Shown here piece by piece: positions 45,606-58,533 of a stretch of DNA of 64,000 bases. The translations under genes and the position numbers were made by a program. The DNA lies in NCBI RefSeq assembly GCF_910589235.1, contig NC_060956.1, positions 13,172,999 through 13,236,998 of the forward strand, given 5' to 3'. Source of the DNA: Vespa crabro. Its lineage: Eukaryota > Arthropoda > Insecta > Hymenoptera > Vespidae. Position 1 is the stretch's first letter. Each line of letters starts with the position of its first letter. The notes below the pieces were generated by a model. The model was given only the letters and a program-made list of their open reading frames with translations. It was not told where the DNA came from and searched no databases.

Positions 45606-46923
45606 GCAAATGATATAGTCTCCACCCCTATGAGAGAAAGAAAGAAACGGATTCAAATATCCGAAATATGAGGCCCGTACGAACTTACGGATGGGGTCAT
45701 TTCATTGTAGGCCTTTTTTACGGTTCACTGCCATTTCGTAATTCTAATCGTAAGAAATATTTGTACTTATATTATCTTTGATAGTACAATATTCTATAAT
45801 ATCGTACAAATCTGTACGAAATCTTGGTTAAAAGAAAACAAAATAGGAATTCAAAAATTTAAGTAAAATAACAAACTTCGTATAGCTTCATCTGGTATAC
45901 ATTCCTGATCGATTACTCTAACAAAATAATTAGTACTTGCGGAAGAAATTAACTGGCAAATATTTACGAATAGACATACGGAAATGCGATGCTCGTTTCT
46001 AGCGTTACGAATCAGATTGATCGTATTGATGTAAATCTGTCATGGTCCCTTAAGCGATCTTTTCTAATCGATACATTTGCATATAGCTCCGATCCGAAGG
46101 TTGGTTAGAGAAGCGCATTGAAGTTGGGACTCTACGTGTATGAAGAACTTCTTGTTTCATCGTTTGGACACAGCTTAACCACCCACGCGTCAGCTTGGCT
46201 GAGTTACGGCCAAATGTGCGCGCACCTGATCCACGATAATCGCCTCTAATCTTCCACTTTGCCCTTTTGTTGGGTATTACCTCTTCTTTCCTTCCTTTAC
46301 CCTCTGCTTTGACTGCCATATAAATCATCTGCGATGGTAAATCACTCAAGCAAAAGCGTGGAAAGTTATCTCGCGAAAAGAAGCCTTTGAAACTGAGATA
46401 CATCGAAACCTCTTATTCGATATTTCCGCCAAACTTAACTCCGGCACTTGTCTTCGTATTATGCATTTTGTTCATAATTGAACAACTCGTACACGTATGT
46501 AATCTCTCGGGCTCGTTCAATTCGCGAATTTGAAACATAAGGAATATATACAAATTAATAGACAATATCTTTCATTCGGATTATTATATTCATTGTTTGT
46601 CTATACATTAATATGTAAAATTTAGTAATCGTTTTATAATATAATCAAACGATAAGGAAAAAGAAAATTTATATGAACATCGATATCGCCGATCTAATAA
46701 ACGAGAACGAAGGAAAGGAAATTTTAACAAAGGATGATGTATCAAGTTGAATTACGATGGAAGGTACTACTTTTGTAATACTGCAGATACTTTGGCACAA
46801 AGGAACGTGCAACATGCTAATCCGCAAAAGGTTTATTCTCGTCTGAGTGCTCCTTCTTCGCCGCACGTCGGAGTTTCGTGCTGAAACTGGCGTAAAACGG
46901 AGTTCCACCCACGCACGCACATT
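45606..46923. other. Non-coding AT-rich stretch
   Basis: No supported gene and no notable repeats. The 117-codon minus-strand frame at 46050-46403 is not recognisable as any family. Confidence 0.45.
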
Positions 46924-46987
46924 CCATCGTCCGTCCGTCTGTTCGTTCCTTCCTTCGTTCCATCCGTCTATCTATCCGTTCGTCGGA
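46924..46987. repeat. Degenerate YYCG tetranucleotide cluster
   Basis: CGTCCGTCCGTCTG is followed by TTCGTTCCTTCCTTCG and further YYCG units. It is the same style of tetranucleotide cluster as at 27005-27145 and a short relative of the TTCG array. Confidence 0.6.
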
Positions 46988-47850
46988 TCTTCGGCGCTAC
47001 TTTCTTTTGCGAAAACCAAGAACGTGTACATCCTAAGGGCAAGAAAGATAAAGGATCCGACGGTGTATGCTGATAGACTGGATACTTGTCCGTGAAAACG
47101 ATACAATGAAGAACCGATAAATGGCACCGGTCGGTGGATCTACACATAAGTAAAATCAATTCAAAAGAACACATTATTTTTCAGTATGATTTTATTTGTA
47201 GATGATAAGTATGAGTGGTCCTCGTATAAAACAAATTTAAATAATACGAAACAATGACAAGATAGAAAAGAAATAGAATTTAGTCGTATTACCTTCGAGC
47301 TAATTTCGCATAATCCTTTACCTGTTTACGTTTTTATCTCATTCCATTAATTACAGTTCGTCACGTAGAAAGTATTTTTATGCTTTAATAACGCAAGAAT
47401 AGAAATTTATATCATGAGCGGACTTCTTAAAACTTTATTCTTTTTTGTGTAGCATATTTTACGTAATCTTGTCAAGCTTTTCAATTAGATCGTAAAACGA
47501 CACTTTATTATTATCGTGGTTTGCAAGGTGACAGTCGATAATCGTCAATCGAACGATGTAAATGATACTTAATGACACATATTACCTAGTCGTCACACTA
47601 TTCGTATTTCGTAAAAATGACACGATTGAAATACAATCAGAGGACCGATAATTACCATATGCTTAACCACTGATGAGAATAGACACGAAAGGGAAATGAC
47701 ATCAACAACGAGATTACAATAGCAGCAAATTAATGGGTTTGCTCAATCTCTAACGGGTTTCATAAACATATCGAGTTGTTTTCAAAATTGAATGATGGTT
47801 GATTCGGGACTCGACTTTGAAGGATAAAATATCAGATACAGAGGAAGATC
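46988..47850. other. Non-coding AT-rich stretch
   Basis: No gene or notable repeat recognised. Confidence 0.5.
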
Positions 47851-47905
47851 AAGAAAGAGAGAGAGAGAGGGAGAGAAAGAGAGAGAGAGAGAGAGAGGGA
47901 GAGAA

Positions 47906-47958
<53 letters not shown>

Positions 47959-47981
47959 TAGATAGATAGATGGAGAAAGAA

Positions 47982-48013
<32 letters not shown>

Positions 48014-48015
48014 GA
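47851..48015. repeat. Compound (GA)n repeat with a GATA insert
   Basis: 108 bp of uninterrupted purines (47851-47958), then four GATA units, then further GA to about 48015. The minus-strand open frame across it is poly-LS. Confidence 0.95.
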
Positions 48016-49258
48016 GAAAAAAGGGTTGATGCGTAGGCGGAGACCAGATAGGATCGAGGTAAAAGAACGTATAGATCAAAGAACGATGCTCGTCCATTTG
48101 TTGCGGATGATAATTATCGTTCGCGTGTCTCCAAACGGGCAAGCGGTTAGTTCCATGGCGCCAACAAATTATTAGGCTTATCTTCGGCACGCTTGGTAAT
48201 TATACAGTCCTCCTCACTGCTTCACCATGGATCCTGCAGGCTTTACATAGAGTTTCGTAAGGTTAAGATAGAGAATCCTTTCTTTCTGGTGTTCGTATCA
48301 ATGCGCTTTGGAACTTTCGTAGTCCATAGCTGAGCGGACTCAAATGCGAAGTTAGCTAATGAAAAGGTTAGTTAACCCCACTAAAACGCCCTAGCGCCTC
48401 TTTCTTTTCTTCTTCTTCTTTTCTTTGAAGCTAGAAGATCCCTTTTTTCATTTCTCTCTGTTCCGCAACGTTTCCGAGAGAAACAGAAGAAAAATTTCAG
48501 ACTCTTGAAGCGAGGATTGCGAGATTTGGTTCGTAAGAAATACTTGTACGCTGCCTTTAGTCTCCTCCAACTGATTTTCGTGAAATTTTTCTTTTTCTCG
48601 ATCGAGGAAATGACGATTCCCCGGATATCTCCCACATAGATCCTCACGAAATTTCTAGTTCTAGTCCAAGTTTCGCCGGAACCAATAAACCAAGGAAGAT
48701 TCGAACTCGAAGAACGATGGGACATCGGAGAAGTACATATATTCTATATATTGTCTTGACTTCTTGTTTTATTTGAGGGAAAGTTCTTTGTTCAAGGGAA
48801 AAAACTTGATTCTTTTTTCAGAGTTTCATCGAAGGTGAAAGATTTCTAATGTCTAACCAATGATTTTTATAAATGATTGACCTTTGTCATTCAAGATTAT
48901 CCCATCTTTATAGCAGGTATCGCCAGGTATCATAGTTTTCAATTTTCTTTGAATCTCTTTTGATCCAAAGAATGAGAATTATTATGATCTTGTAGTAATT
49001 ATCTTTGTAAACTTTACTTTTACTTTTTCGTAATAAAATTAAAGTACTTGGTATTAAGAAATAACATTAGGAAGTGTTCGAGAGATTTGAACAGTTCCAG
49101 TAAAGATTTTGGCTGGTCGCGAAAAGATCAGTAAATGGGATTCCAGAAAGCGGGAACTACAAGGATTACTCACGAACACGACACATAGTACTCCGAACGA
49201 TTACATGAAATCCCTAATGGAAATTACAGTGGTCTCTAAGTGGCGTGAGGATATACTT
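48016..49258. other. Non-coding stretch
   Basis: No supported gene. If the minus-strand exon below is real, this would be the start of its downstream intron. Confidence 0.45.
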
Positions 49259-49260
49259 AC

Positions 49261-49337
49261 CTTGCCTCGTGAACTCTGTTAGAGCTTTTTAGTCGAGTTT
49301 GACTTGTTCCGACTGTTTGAGACTGTGTGGGAAGCAT
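49261..49337 (-). CDS. Possible minus-strand first coding exon, donor AAG|GTAAGTAT
   Basis: Read on the minus strand, the ATG at 49337-49335 opens 25 codons plus two bases (MLPTQSQTVGTSQTRLKSSN...). The frame reaches a full-consensus donor, GGCAAG|GTAAGTATAT (GT at 49260-49259), without a stop. The peptide is polar, Ser/Thr/Gln-rich and shows no signal peptide. The ATG context (TACCGAAATGC) is acceptable. No family was recognised and no next exon was found downstream on the minus strand, so this rests on one splice site and a short open frame. Confidence 0.22.
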
Positions 49338-50635
49338 TTCGGTAATCAATGGTTCTGGCAGGTAGGCGCCCTTTTAGTGGCTCTTCAAGAGTATAACCAC
49401 AGTTTTTGGTTCTCCGTCTAGGCAACCGTTCCCTCTTCCGTGCCGTATTTCCCTCCCTCGCTTTCTCGGGTAGCGATTCTCTTGGAAATCTATGTTAGTA
49501 TATTCTTGTCTGCAATAGAGTGATGTTAGATGATCCTGACCATAGTGGAACAAGTTCAGACAAGAGGGTGAAAAAGAAAGGCAGAACAAAACGGATTTTA
49601 TTGAAGAAACTTTATGTGTATTCGTTGTATCGGACGAAATTTTTTTATTCTTTTTTTTTTTGAATTCGTCCCTTTTTTTTCCTTTTTTTATCTTTATCTC
49701 TGCGTCTGTTGAACCCCTTAAAGCTGAGAAGGATAAGATCAATGCCGACAAGAACGGACTAAAGTAAACAAACGCGACAAAGCCTCCTCTCGATATTGAA
49801 CCTCACCAGTTTCGTCGCGCGACTATATTTGCTTGCTTACGCTACAAACGTGTGGGTTTCCTATATCTACGTAAAGAGAACTTGAGAAGCAAAGTTTCCA
49901 AAAGTAGCTCGTAGACTGTATCGTACCGATCCTAAGTCTCTATCTCTATACTATCTCTATTTCTATCTTTATACTCTAGGAGTGCATGTGCGAAAGTAAC
50001 ATCATAGAGATCCAATTCGCATACGCGCCGAACCATCCCGGAGTAAAAATCATTCCTGGATTTCTTCTCTGAAACAAACTAACTGAAGGATCGTTTTATT
50101 TGAAACTATCTTACAAAAAAATTCGAAGAAAGATATACTACGATCTCGAAAAAAAGATAAGTAAAAAAAAAGAAACAATACAATTTGAAGTTATCGACAC
50201 GTTGTAAATATAAAGATCTCGTTTGCTACTTCTATCCTTAATTTTGAGAAAAAGGAAGAAGAAACTTCTTTTACGAGTATTAACCGGACAATAAGGCCCA
50301 CGCGAGTCGACCTCTTTCTTTTCAACCGCCTGCATTCTACCTCGGTTTCGTCCGATCGACCTTCGACCCTTCAAACCCTTCCTTCTATTTCTCTCTTTCT
50401 GCTCTTGGAAGCGAGGCAAAAAGGTAAAAGAAGAGTTCAGAGAGGGCGTACTATGCGCCACGTCGTAAACATATTTTTATTAAATAATTAGAGATTAGGG
50501 CTCCCCTTAATGGCTGGTTAGCTCACTCGTGCCCTCCATTCCGCGCATTCCACCAAGGCGTACGTGAAATTCCCACACCGTCTATATTTCTTTAACTTCA
50601 CGAAGGTGCATCTTCTCGATCTGTACATTTCTTTC
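49338..50635. other. Non-coding stretch
   Basis: No supported gene. A T-rich segment lies at 49640-49690. If the minus-strand exon is real, its promoter would lie here. Confidence 0.4.
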
Positions 50636-50678
50636 TTCTCCTCTCTTTTCTCTCTCTCTCTCTCTCTCTTTTTCTTTC
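50636..50678. repeat. (CT)n microsatellite
   Basis: An all-pyrimidine tract with about 9 consecutive CT units in the centre. Confidence 0.9.
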
Positions 50679-53551
50679 ATCTTTAGCTTTCACTTGGGAT
50701 ATATAAAAACGTAACTTCCTTTCTTTCTTCCAACGATAAAAATTTTCTTAAATATAAATGATGAAAAAAGATTCCATGCCGAGTCGTTTCGTCATCAAGC
50801 GACTGATTGATCTCCTCAACGTGGGGAAAGAAAAAAATGAGGTTGCTCGTTAAAAAGAGACGCGGAGACGACGAAACGAACCGTACAAGACACTTGGTCA
50901 TGCGTCAGCGTATATCAAAGTTTTTAAAGCTACCTAAAAATAGAATCGCTTCTAAGATTGTAGGTCACGAGGTGCATCAAAGAAGCTGTCTTTCGCAGAG
51001 AGAAAGACGTGGAACACACGGGAGCGTGCGCGCAAACCCACGTGAGGAAAACCAAACTCGTAAAATGTAGAAAACCTTCACAGATAGCGAAATGACCCTT
51101 TTTAGTTTTCGTCCTACCACCAACGAATTGAAATGTTTCTATTCAATTCGGCTTCTTCTATGATTACCACCAACTCCATCAGATATAAGTTTACGTTTTA
51201 CAGAATATATTCTCTTTGCTAGGAACTTCGTTTTGTGTCCGTGATACATACGTAAGCGTTGCAATTTAAAGTACAGACTCTAACTACAGAATTAAAGATA
51301 AGACTCCTCGTAATGAAAATCAAGCTATGATCGATAAAACGAAAGACGTAGATAAAATAAAAATGATTACTTTGTCTTATAGTAAGTAAGAGTAAAGATA
51401 CAATTGACCACCAAATGAAAAATACCAAATGAAAAATAATGTTAATAAAACACTTTATGTTAGGTGTTTAAAATTCTTTACTAAATTAGTCTTAACATTG
51501 TAACTATGTGTATTTGTACTAGATCTTAAAGTAATTATATCATCAGATCCAAGTTCATTATTTTTACTTTCAAGTTCTAAAGTATCTCGTATATTTTGTG
51601 ACACCATTTAAAAAAACCCTATATTCTGTATGTAGAAAATATACGTTTCATATTCGAGATTCGAAGTATCGATGCGTGCCGCTCTAAGACCATAATCACT
51701 GAACCGTGCAAGCCTAATAAGGGACGCTTACTCGAAACATAGGTTTTGGCTATCTCTCAATCTCAAGCGCCGACAAGAGTACTAATAGTAATACACAACC
51801 GTGATTACCAACATTATTCTTTAACACTGTTTAAAGGACTTTGTCTTTTGTACTATATTCGATGGACATGCCGAAACATTGTGATTTCGCGCACGAAACC
51901 GTCCTAATGAGTAGATATCATCGAGTGAAAGATAAAAAAAGAATAAAACACGTCTGAAAGAAAAAAGCATATATGAACGTACGATATCAAACACACTAGC
52001 ACGTTCAAGGTTGATCGTCTACTCGCTTGTTTTCTTATCTTTCTCTTTTTTAGTTCGTCGTTCATTCCACCAGGTGTTCGCTGGTAATTAATCGAAGGTT
52101 TAGGGTTCGAGGTCCTAGGCCGCGTCCCCGCGAGCAGCAAAATTAAGAGCGAGGACAGCGGCAGTGTCGGCGGTCACTCTGAGCGAGGCCCGACACACAG
52201 CTACGAGCTACTCATTCAATTATGTTGCTGACACCGGCAACATCAATCTTGTTGCTGGTACGGCGCTAAAAGACACGTATATTTCGATGGATGCATCGCC
52301 GTGCCGCCGCAGTTTCTGCTTCCGCGGCCGAAGCTTCGGAACGTAGTGAAGCCAGAGAATTACTGAGAACTACTTTTCGCCACATGGCTTGTAATATACA
52401 TGCACATTGCACTCTAGAAACGAGCAATTTGCTTGGAAAGTGTGTTTGCTTATCGTTTTTAACGGATAATTTCATCGTACGATCCTACTAGAGTACACGC
52501 CACATTCCACTCAACCTTTTACCGACCGTCGACGAAAGCTTTTTATGGTTTAAACGATTTGCACGTCGTTGTTACATTTCCATGTGTGTTCTTTTTGTTT
52601 AGTTAGCTTTGTAAAAAGCAGAGTCGAGAGGTCGCCTCGGAAATGCAATCAACTTCGCGTTTCGTCGACTTTGATGATGCAAAAATTACGTATATATTGA
52701 CGCAGCTAAAATGTTGTTAGATTTTCAAATAGTGTTACAAAAAAAAATGAAGCATCATTTATCGCAACGTTTCCTGATTGTATAATATTTTCGGTAATGA
52801 GTTACAGCTCGATATACATGTCGATTGGAAAATATCATAACATGAGCCAATCGTTTATAAAGTATCGAGTAAATTGAATAAACACTTTTATTCGTAATGT
52901 CAGTTTTAATGAAGGGCAAAGCATATATAACGATTACAAGATTATGAAAGGCAGAAAACGCGAGAGAATCATCGATGCGTTTCAACATTTCGATTAAATG
53001 TTTCACCAGCAAATACGATTAATCCAAGCAAATTTGTTAACATACACGATTCATTAGCAAAATTATCCTTGAATTAAAAAAAAAAAACGTTAAAGCTTTG
53101 ATCGTTGCGTAGCATGAACTTACCGTCAATTGGTACATTTACGTACCAATACCTACGTACGTAAGTGCGTGCACATGTAGTACTTATTACTGTATAATTC
53201 TCAATAGCAATGAAACACTTTGCCATTTGCTTTATGATCGTTTGATTATAATTATTTTCGACTTTCCAAATTATCAATACGATTCGTAAACAGGAATCCG
53301 ATATCGAAACGTTTCTTCCTTCCTAATCGAATAGAACTCATTCAGTTTTCATTTATTTCACATAAACGATCGTCCTAAAGGAAAAGAGATTACGAGAATT
53401 TTTACTGAAAGATTCTCTCCATTCTAACGTAATTAAAGTAAAAGGCAAAACATTGTTCACTTTCGACGTGCAAGTAGGCATTTATTCACATTAAAAACAA
53501 ACAGTGCCGTAACTTGGACGAGCTTTTTTTCTGTCTTTCACCAAGTTCGAC
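50679..53551. other. Non-coding stretch, about 2.9 kb
   Basis: No supported gene. AT-rich, with a mixed CpG-containing segment at 52100-52350. The donor-like TTGACG|GTAAGTTC on the minus strand (GT at 53126-53125) has no convincing exon. Confidence 0.45.
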
Positions 53552-53620
53552 TTCACGATAGGAATCACCAGAAATACGTTCTCTTTTTTCACGATAGGAA
53601 TCTCTAGTAAATACGAACGA
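53552..53620. repeat. 36-bp imperfect tandem duplication
   Basis: TTCACGATAGGAATC followed by a diverged AAATACG segment occurs at 53552 and again at 53588, a period of 36 bp. Confidence 0.7.
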
Positions 53621-54188
53621 TAAAGAAAAGAAACTAAATCAACAGTATCAATATCAACATCAGTATCACTAATTGTACTAGTATTAGTAGTAGCTGCGTA
53701 ACGATGAGTAAAAAAGAGTGAGAGAGGGAAGGAGGGAAAAAGAAAGAGAAAATGCAGCGATCGGTGGTGGCGGACAGACACGAGCGAGAATTTCAATAAC
53801 CCGCGGGACACAAAGCGGAATGTAGTCACATCTGGCCCGGCTCTCATGCGGCGGCAGTTCTCGGTTTACGTTGGGCGTCCACGCGGGGACGGAAAATCAC
53901 GATTGCTGGGCGGTGCGGGAGGGTGAGTTGGAGGACCGTATGTGTGTGTGTGAGAGAGGAAGAGAGAGAAGGAAGGAGGTAGAAGGAATATTTGTGTACG
54001 TGAATGTGTATGTTCCGGTGTGCACGCGAAAGAGATCGCGAGAAGCACTAGGTACTCTCGATGAAGAGGGAAGTAGGAGAGAAGAGGTTGATACGTAGAA
54101 AAGGAGAGGGAATAGATAATGATCCAAGCAGTAGTGTTGCTAGTAACTATTCTCGTAGAGCACGCGTACGACAAATATGACGGAGAGA

Positions 54189-54350
54189 AAAGGAGAGAGA
54201 GAGAGAGAAAAAGAGAAAGAAAGAGAGAGAGAGAGAGAAAGAAAGAGAGAGAGGGAGAAAGAAAGAGAGGGAGGGAGAGAGGGAGAGGGAGAGAGAAAGA
54301 GTGGGAGAGGAAGAGAGAAAGAGAGGGAGAGAAAGAGAGGGATTCGGTAA
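54189..54350. repeat. Imperfect (GA)n purine satellite
   Basis: About 160 bp of GA with AAAG and GGGA variants, almost all purine. The long minus-strand open frame across this region is repeat translation. Confidence 0.95.
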
Positions 54351-54537
54351 GAGAAAGAGAGAAGAGGATAACAGAGAAAAGGAAAGAGTGAGTACAAAAT
54401 AGAGAAAGAGAATATGTATACATATGTGAATGTGTATATATACATATAACACATATATAGTAGGAAAGAAAAGAGAGACATACAAATAGAAAATAGATAC
54501 ATACACATACAAATAGAGAAAGAGAGAAATAGGTAGG

Positions 54538-54546
<9 letters not shown>

Positions 54547-54579
<33 letters not shown>

Positions 54580-54600
54580 GAGAGAGGGAGAGAGAGAGAG

Positions 54601-54654
<54 letters not shown>

Positions 54655-54690
54655 GTAGATAGATAGATAGGTAGATAGATAAATAGATAG

Positions 54691-54747
<57 letters not shown>

Positions 54748-54760
54748 ATATACTAGTGGA
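54547..54760. repeat. Compound (GA)n(GATA)n(GA)n repeat
   Basis: GA units (54547-54601), then about 27 GATA units with a few GGTA/AATA variants (54602-54710), then GA again. Tetranucleotide GATA arrays are common and length-polymorphic in animals. Confidence 0.95.
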
Positions 54761-56178
54761 TGCTGTGGGCAGAGAATGAAAGGGTGAGAGAACGGCGTAC
54801 CGCATGCATATTGAAGCGTCATTTCATGGTCACCGCAGACTGAAACTTCGTGCTGTACACCCCCGGTTACAACGGAAACGCTGCTCGATCGACGCCAATT
54901 GCACCGACGAGCTCGTTGCATCTCATGGATATTTATACGTCGTGCAAATAACTCGGTGCAGGTGCATAATATGCGAACGGTAAATACATTCAACGTATCC
55001 CTCCGTCCCCCTCTCTAACTTGCTGCAAGGTTTCTCTTTTGTCTCTTGCTCCCTTTTGATCACTTTCAGGTAAAAGGGATTGTTTCTGAAAGAATCGATA
55101 AAGTTCTTGCATGGGAATTGCGTTGTATGATGATTTCATAACTACCACGTGAATAGAATAAAATTAATTTATCTTTACGTTTGCTGTCTTCTCAACTATT
55201 TTTACAACAATCGAATATAGGGATTGAAAGGATATACAATATGAAGTTGGGATTCGATCGAATTTTAATCATTTCAATACTTGTATTCTATTAAGAAATC
55301 CAAAACTAAAACAGATCCGCATTCTAGATCTTTGCTATGTAACTATATTTTGTTTTGAAACTATTATGTAACGCTATTATTTGCAACGCGATTCTATCCC
55401 TTTCTTATTGGATTGTGTATTGGAATCATTCTAAAACTTTTGCTATCCATCCATCCACAGGTCCTGTTATCCATTAGGATTTTTTCATGTCGACTTTTAC
55501 TATTTGAAAAATGCATTCGACCATTCCGGCTGATGGATTAACCATGTGAACCATTACGTTCATGTTTCTTGTTCTCATCGAGAGTATTACGAATACATAG
55601 TAACGGATGTCCGTCTGTGTACCATCACTTTCATGACATTGCAAATGCAGTCATACGTGCGTGTATATGCGAAATAGACATATTTGTTCGTGTAGAAAGC
55701 TTGATATGCATGAAGCGATTATCGCTCACGGGATTAAACTCTCGTACTAAGCGTTTCGAGTACACGCTGCCCGATACCTGCCATTTTCGATAAAAGAATT
55801 ATTCTGTCCTTCCAACGTAGATACATGTTTCGTTTCATGTGTTGAATAATAACGCCATTGCTCCGATCGCTATATTGAAGTTCCATTTCTATCACTGTCA
55901 AAGATTCTCGAATTCACATGAACGAAAAGCAGTAGATACGTGGAGACCACGAATTGTGAAAGAATACTGCATTGATGTAAATTTTTTAAATCATTTATCT
56001 TCGTAATTGTTAATAACTTTGCTTTTTGTTTTATTGATACACGAGATGGATAAAAGAAGGACTCATGAGAAATAAATAAAAATAAAAAAAATTATGAAGA
56101 TTATAAAATTCTAATAAGTAAAATTAGAAAATGTTCATTATTTAAAACCAATAAATTTACAAAATTATAATTGATATA

Positions 56179-56211
<33 letters not shown>

Positions 56212-57424
56212 TTATATATATATTTTTTTACACTGACTATTCCTGCATTATACCATCTCTTGACAAAACTCTTAAATTAATAAGAAATGACCACAATATC
56301 TCACCTGATAGGCGGCTGTGCATGCTAGTAGGTTAATACGCTACATTAATGTTATATGTACCTAGTAAGTATTTGATTTGATTCAATTTTTTTCAGCATT
56401 ACGCTCGTACTTTTTCCTTCTTTTATTAGGAATATTGTACACAATATAATAGAATTTATTTCTTCAGTATTGGACATAATACGGAAGAAGCATTATTTAG
56501 AAATTGTTCGAATTCTATGATGATCAGATTATAATCGAGCGTCATGATTTTGCACTTATAACTCATGTTCATTACCGTATACAGTGCAATATTTAAGTCC
56601 AATTATCTTCTTCGATATATAATGGTACCCGTGACTTTATGATAAGTCGCTCGAGAACGAGGCGTACCTGATGCACGATATTATCGATCATTTTATTTTA
56701 ATCGACGACCGTGTTTATAGCATTTGTTGCTGTCTATAGCCTCAAGGCCCAACACCAACGATCATACCGCGGCGCCGCTAAGAGCAAAACGTTCCTCCTA
56801 CTTGAATAGCTTTCCAGTCATTACAGCAATTTGCCTGGTGCGAGAAAAGTTCATCTTCGTTCGATCTAATGCGCGACGATTGCTCCTATGTCTACAGATT
56901 CGATATCACGGAAATAACAAAGTTCTCATAAAAATCGATATGTTGAAATAACATTGAGATTTAATGATCGAGATAAACGCGTTTGCTCTCAGTGATAGAA
57001 GAAACTTGAATGGTAGAACCACATCGACCGTGGTAGACGAGGTAAATAATGAAAATCACATAACAGCTACATCTCATTCTTGTCTCCTAGCTAGCAAGGT
57101 AGATTTTACATTGAGAGTTCGTCGTTCGAAAACAAATTCATTCCGGTTGGCGAAGGTAGCAACCTTATTAACTGGCACTATCCGATAAAGCGTTACGTAG
57201 GCGGTATCGGATTAAGATTCACTTTAGGCAGCCAGTTTATCTTTAGGGGTTGCACCTTCCAGCTCGGTTGATAATTCAATTCCTTCCGCTCTGGCAACTC
57301 TCCTTCGTTCGGCATCCATCGAAGCGCTGGCAGGCGGGAAAGCAGCAGCCACCAGCCGGTTGAGACTCTCATGTAGCGAGCTAACACGAGAAAGCGTAGC
57401 GAAGCTGCTCTCTCGGTGGTTTCT
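54761..57424. other. Non-coding AT-rich stretch, about 2.7 kb
   Basis: No supported gene. TTTCAG|GTAAAAGG at about 55066-55076 places acceptor-like and donor-like signals back to back with no exon between them. A (CA)12 microsatellite lies within (listed separately). Confidence 0.45.
56188..56211. repeat. (CA)n microsatellite
   Basis: Twelve perfect CA/AC units flanked by TATA-type sequence on both sides. It is the only CA repeat of this length seen in the window. Confidence 0.95.
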
Positions 57425-57565
57425 CTAAGGTGCATCGATTTTCTCATACCCTACCCTCGTGACGGCAGCCGCCCATATTCGCATATACCTCAGACAAAGA
57501 GACCTAGATAGACGGAAGCCTACCCCGTACGAATAGCAAGGAAGGAATGGAACGCCGGCGGCCAT
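57425..57565 (-). CDS. Possible minus-strand ORF/first exon beginning MAAGVPF
   Basis: On the minus strand, CAAAATGGCCGCC places an ATG (57565-57563) in the optimal insect start context CAAAATG. The frame runs 46 codons, begins MAAGVPFLPCYSYGVGFRLS, and ends with TAG at 57425. Donor-like GTAGG|GTATGAG (GT at 57450-57449) could end an exon before the stop. The same bases partly match a YY1-type motif, and a CRE-like TGACGTCG lies at 57595-57602, just upstream on the minus strand. This suggests a promoter plus start codon, but no protein family is recognised and GC-rich sequence is open in other frames too. Confidence 0.22.
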   Translation of the reverse strand: MAAGVPFLPCYSYGVGFRLSRSLCLRYMRIWAAAVTRVGYEKIDAP

Positions 57566-57594
57566 TTTGTAAGCTCTTCCCGGAGGAATCAATG

Positions 57595-57602
57595 TGACGT
57601 CG
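57595..57602. promoter_or_regulatory. CRE-like TGACGTCG
   Basis: It differs by one base from the palindromic cAMP-response element TGACGTCA. It sits in a GC-rich block 30 bp from the CAAAATGGCCGCC start/YY1-like site, the usual arrangement of a TATA-less promoter. Single short motif, so weak. Confidence 0.25.
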
Positions 57603-58481
57603 CCCGAGGGGCGCTTGCGCTGCGGGCAACCCTCCGTTCGTCCCTCCAATCCTTCCTCCTCCGATCAATTCCAACTTCGGTATCTCTGTGGCTCTTTTCC
57701 GCTTCTTCTCTCTCTCCCCCCCCTCTCTCTCTCTCTTTGAATGTCTCTCTTCATCTATTTTTCGTCCTGTCATCCTCACCTTTTCCTCTCTTTCTCTCGT
57801 TCTCCGAACTCAGTTCTTCTTTAAATTTTCTCTACTATCTTTTCCACCGTCTAACTGTAAAAAAGACTCCGACGTTCCAACGCTCGCACAGTAGGTAGAT
57901 ATCTGGCTATATTTCCAGTAGTTTCACGAGAAATCTTCCCTCATTGTTGTGTTCCATAAGAACTGCATCGTTGAAAACGAATACATTTTTTGTTGAAACG
58001 ACTCGTTAAATTGACGCGTAACGCTTTTAAAACTAAATAATTCGTTACATGCATGCATAAAAGGAAAAGAGAAAGAGAGAAAGAGAAAGAGAGAGTGAAA
58101 GAGAGAAAATATGAAGGCAGAAACCTCTAAATCGTACAATAATACATAGTGCATTATGACCTTTACGACTTCTCTCTATCAGAGACACGTATTGAACGAA
58201 TTTAGTAAATTTGACTGACAAAGACAGCAGCAGTAGCATTATGTAATCAATGTATCAATATAACAACATTCAGACCAGGCACAGATGATATTTTAAAAGA
58301 AAATCAAGGAGAAGTGAAGGTATCGGAGGTAATAGAGAAGAGGCGAATATCGGTAGAGGCACGAAAACTTGTGCTTTTAGTTCATTCTCCTAACTCTTTT
58401 TTTTCTTCCACAAAAACATGAACAAAAAGAAAACCATATACAGGATTTCCGATACTGGAGATTGAGTAAAGACCAAGAAAG

Positions 58482-58486
<5 letters not shown>
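57603..58486. other. GC-rich then AT-rich non-coding stretch
   Basis: GC-rich to about 57660, then a pyrimidine-rich segment (57690-57830), then AT-rich with an imperfect GA tract at 58062-58108. No gene supported. Confidence 0.45.

Positions 58487-58529
<43 letters not shown>
58487..58529. repeat. (GA)n microsatellite
   Basis: About 21 perfect GA units. Confidence 0.95.

Positions 58530-58533
<4 letters not shown>

Noticed and set aside
52104..52121. GGTTCGAGGTCCTAGG, considered as a tRNA T-arm
   Set aside because: No matching acceptor stem, anticodon arm or D-arm could be found around it.
54602..54710. Direct-repeat array considered as CRISPR-like
   Set aside because: It is a simple GATA microsatellite without spacers, and the DNA is clearly eukaryotic.
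55066..55076. TTTCAG|GTAAAAGG as an exon boundary
   Set aside because: Acceptor and donor abut, leaving a zero-length exon; a chance match or possible recursive splice motif without further support.
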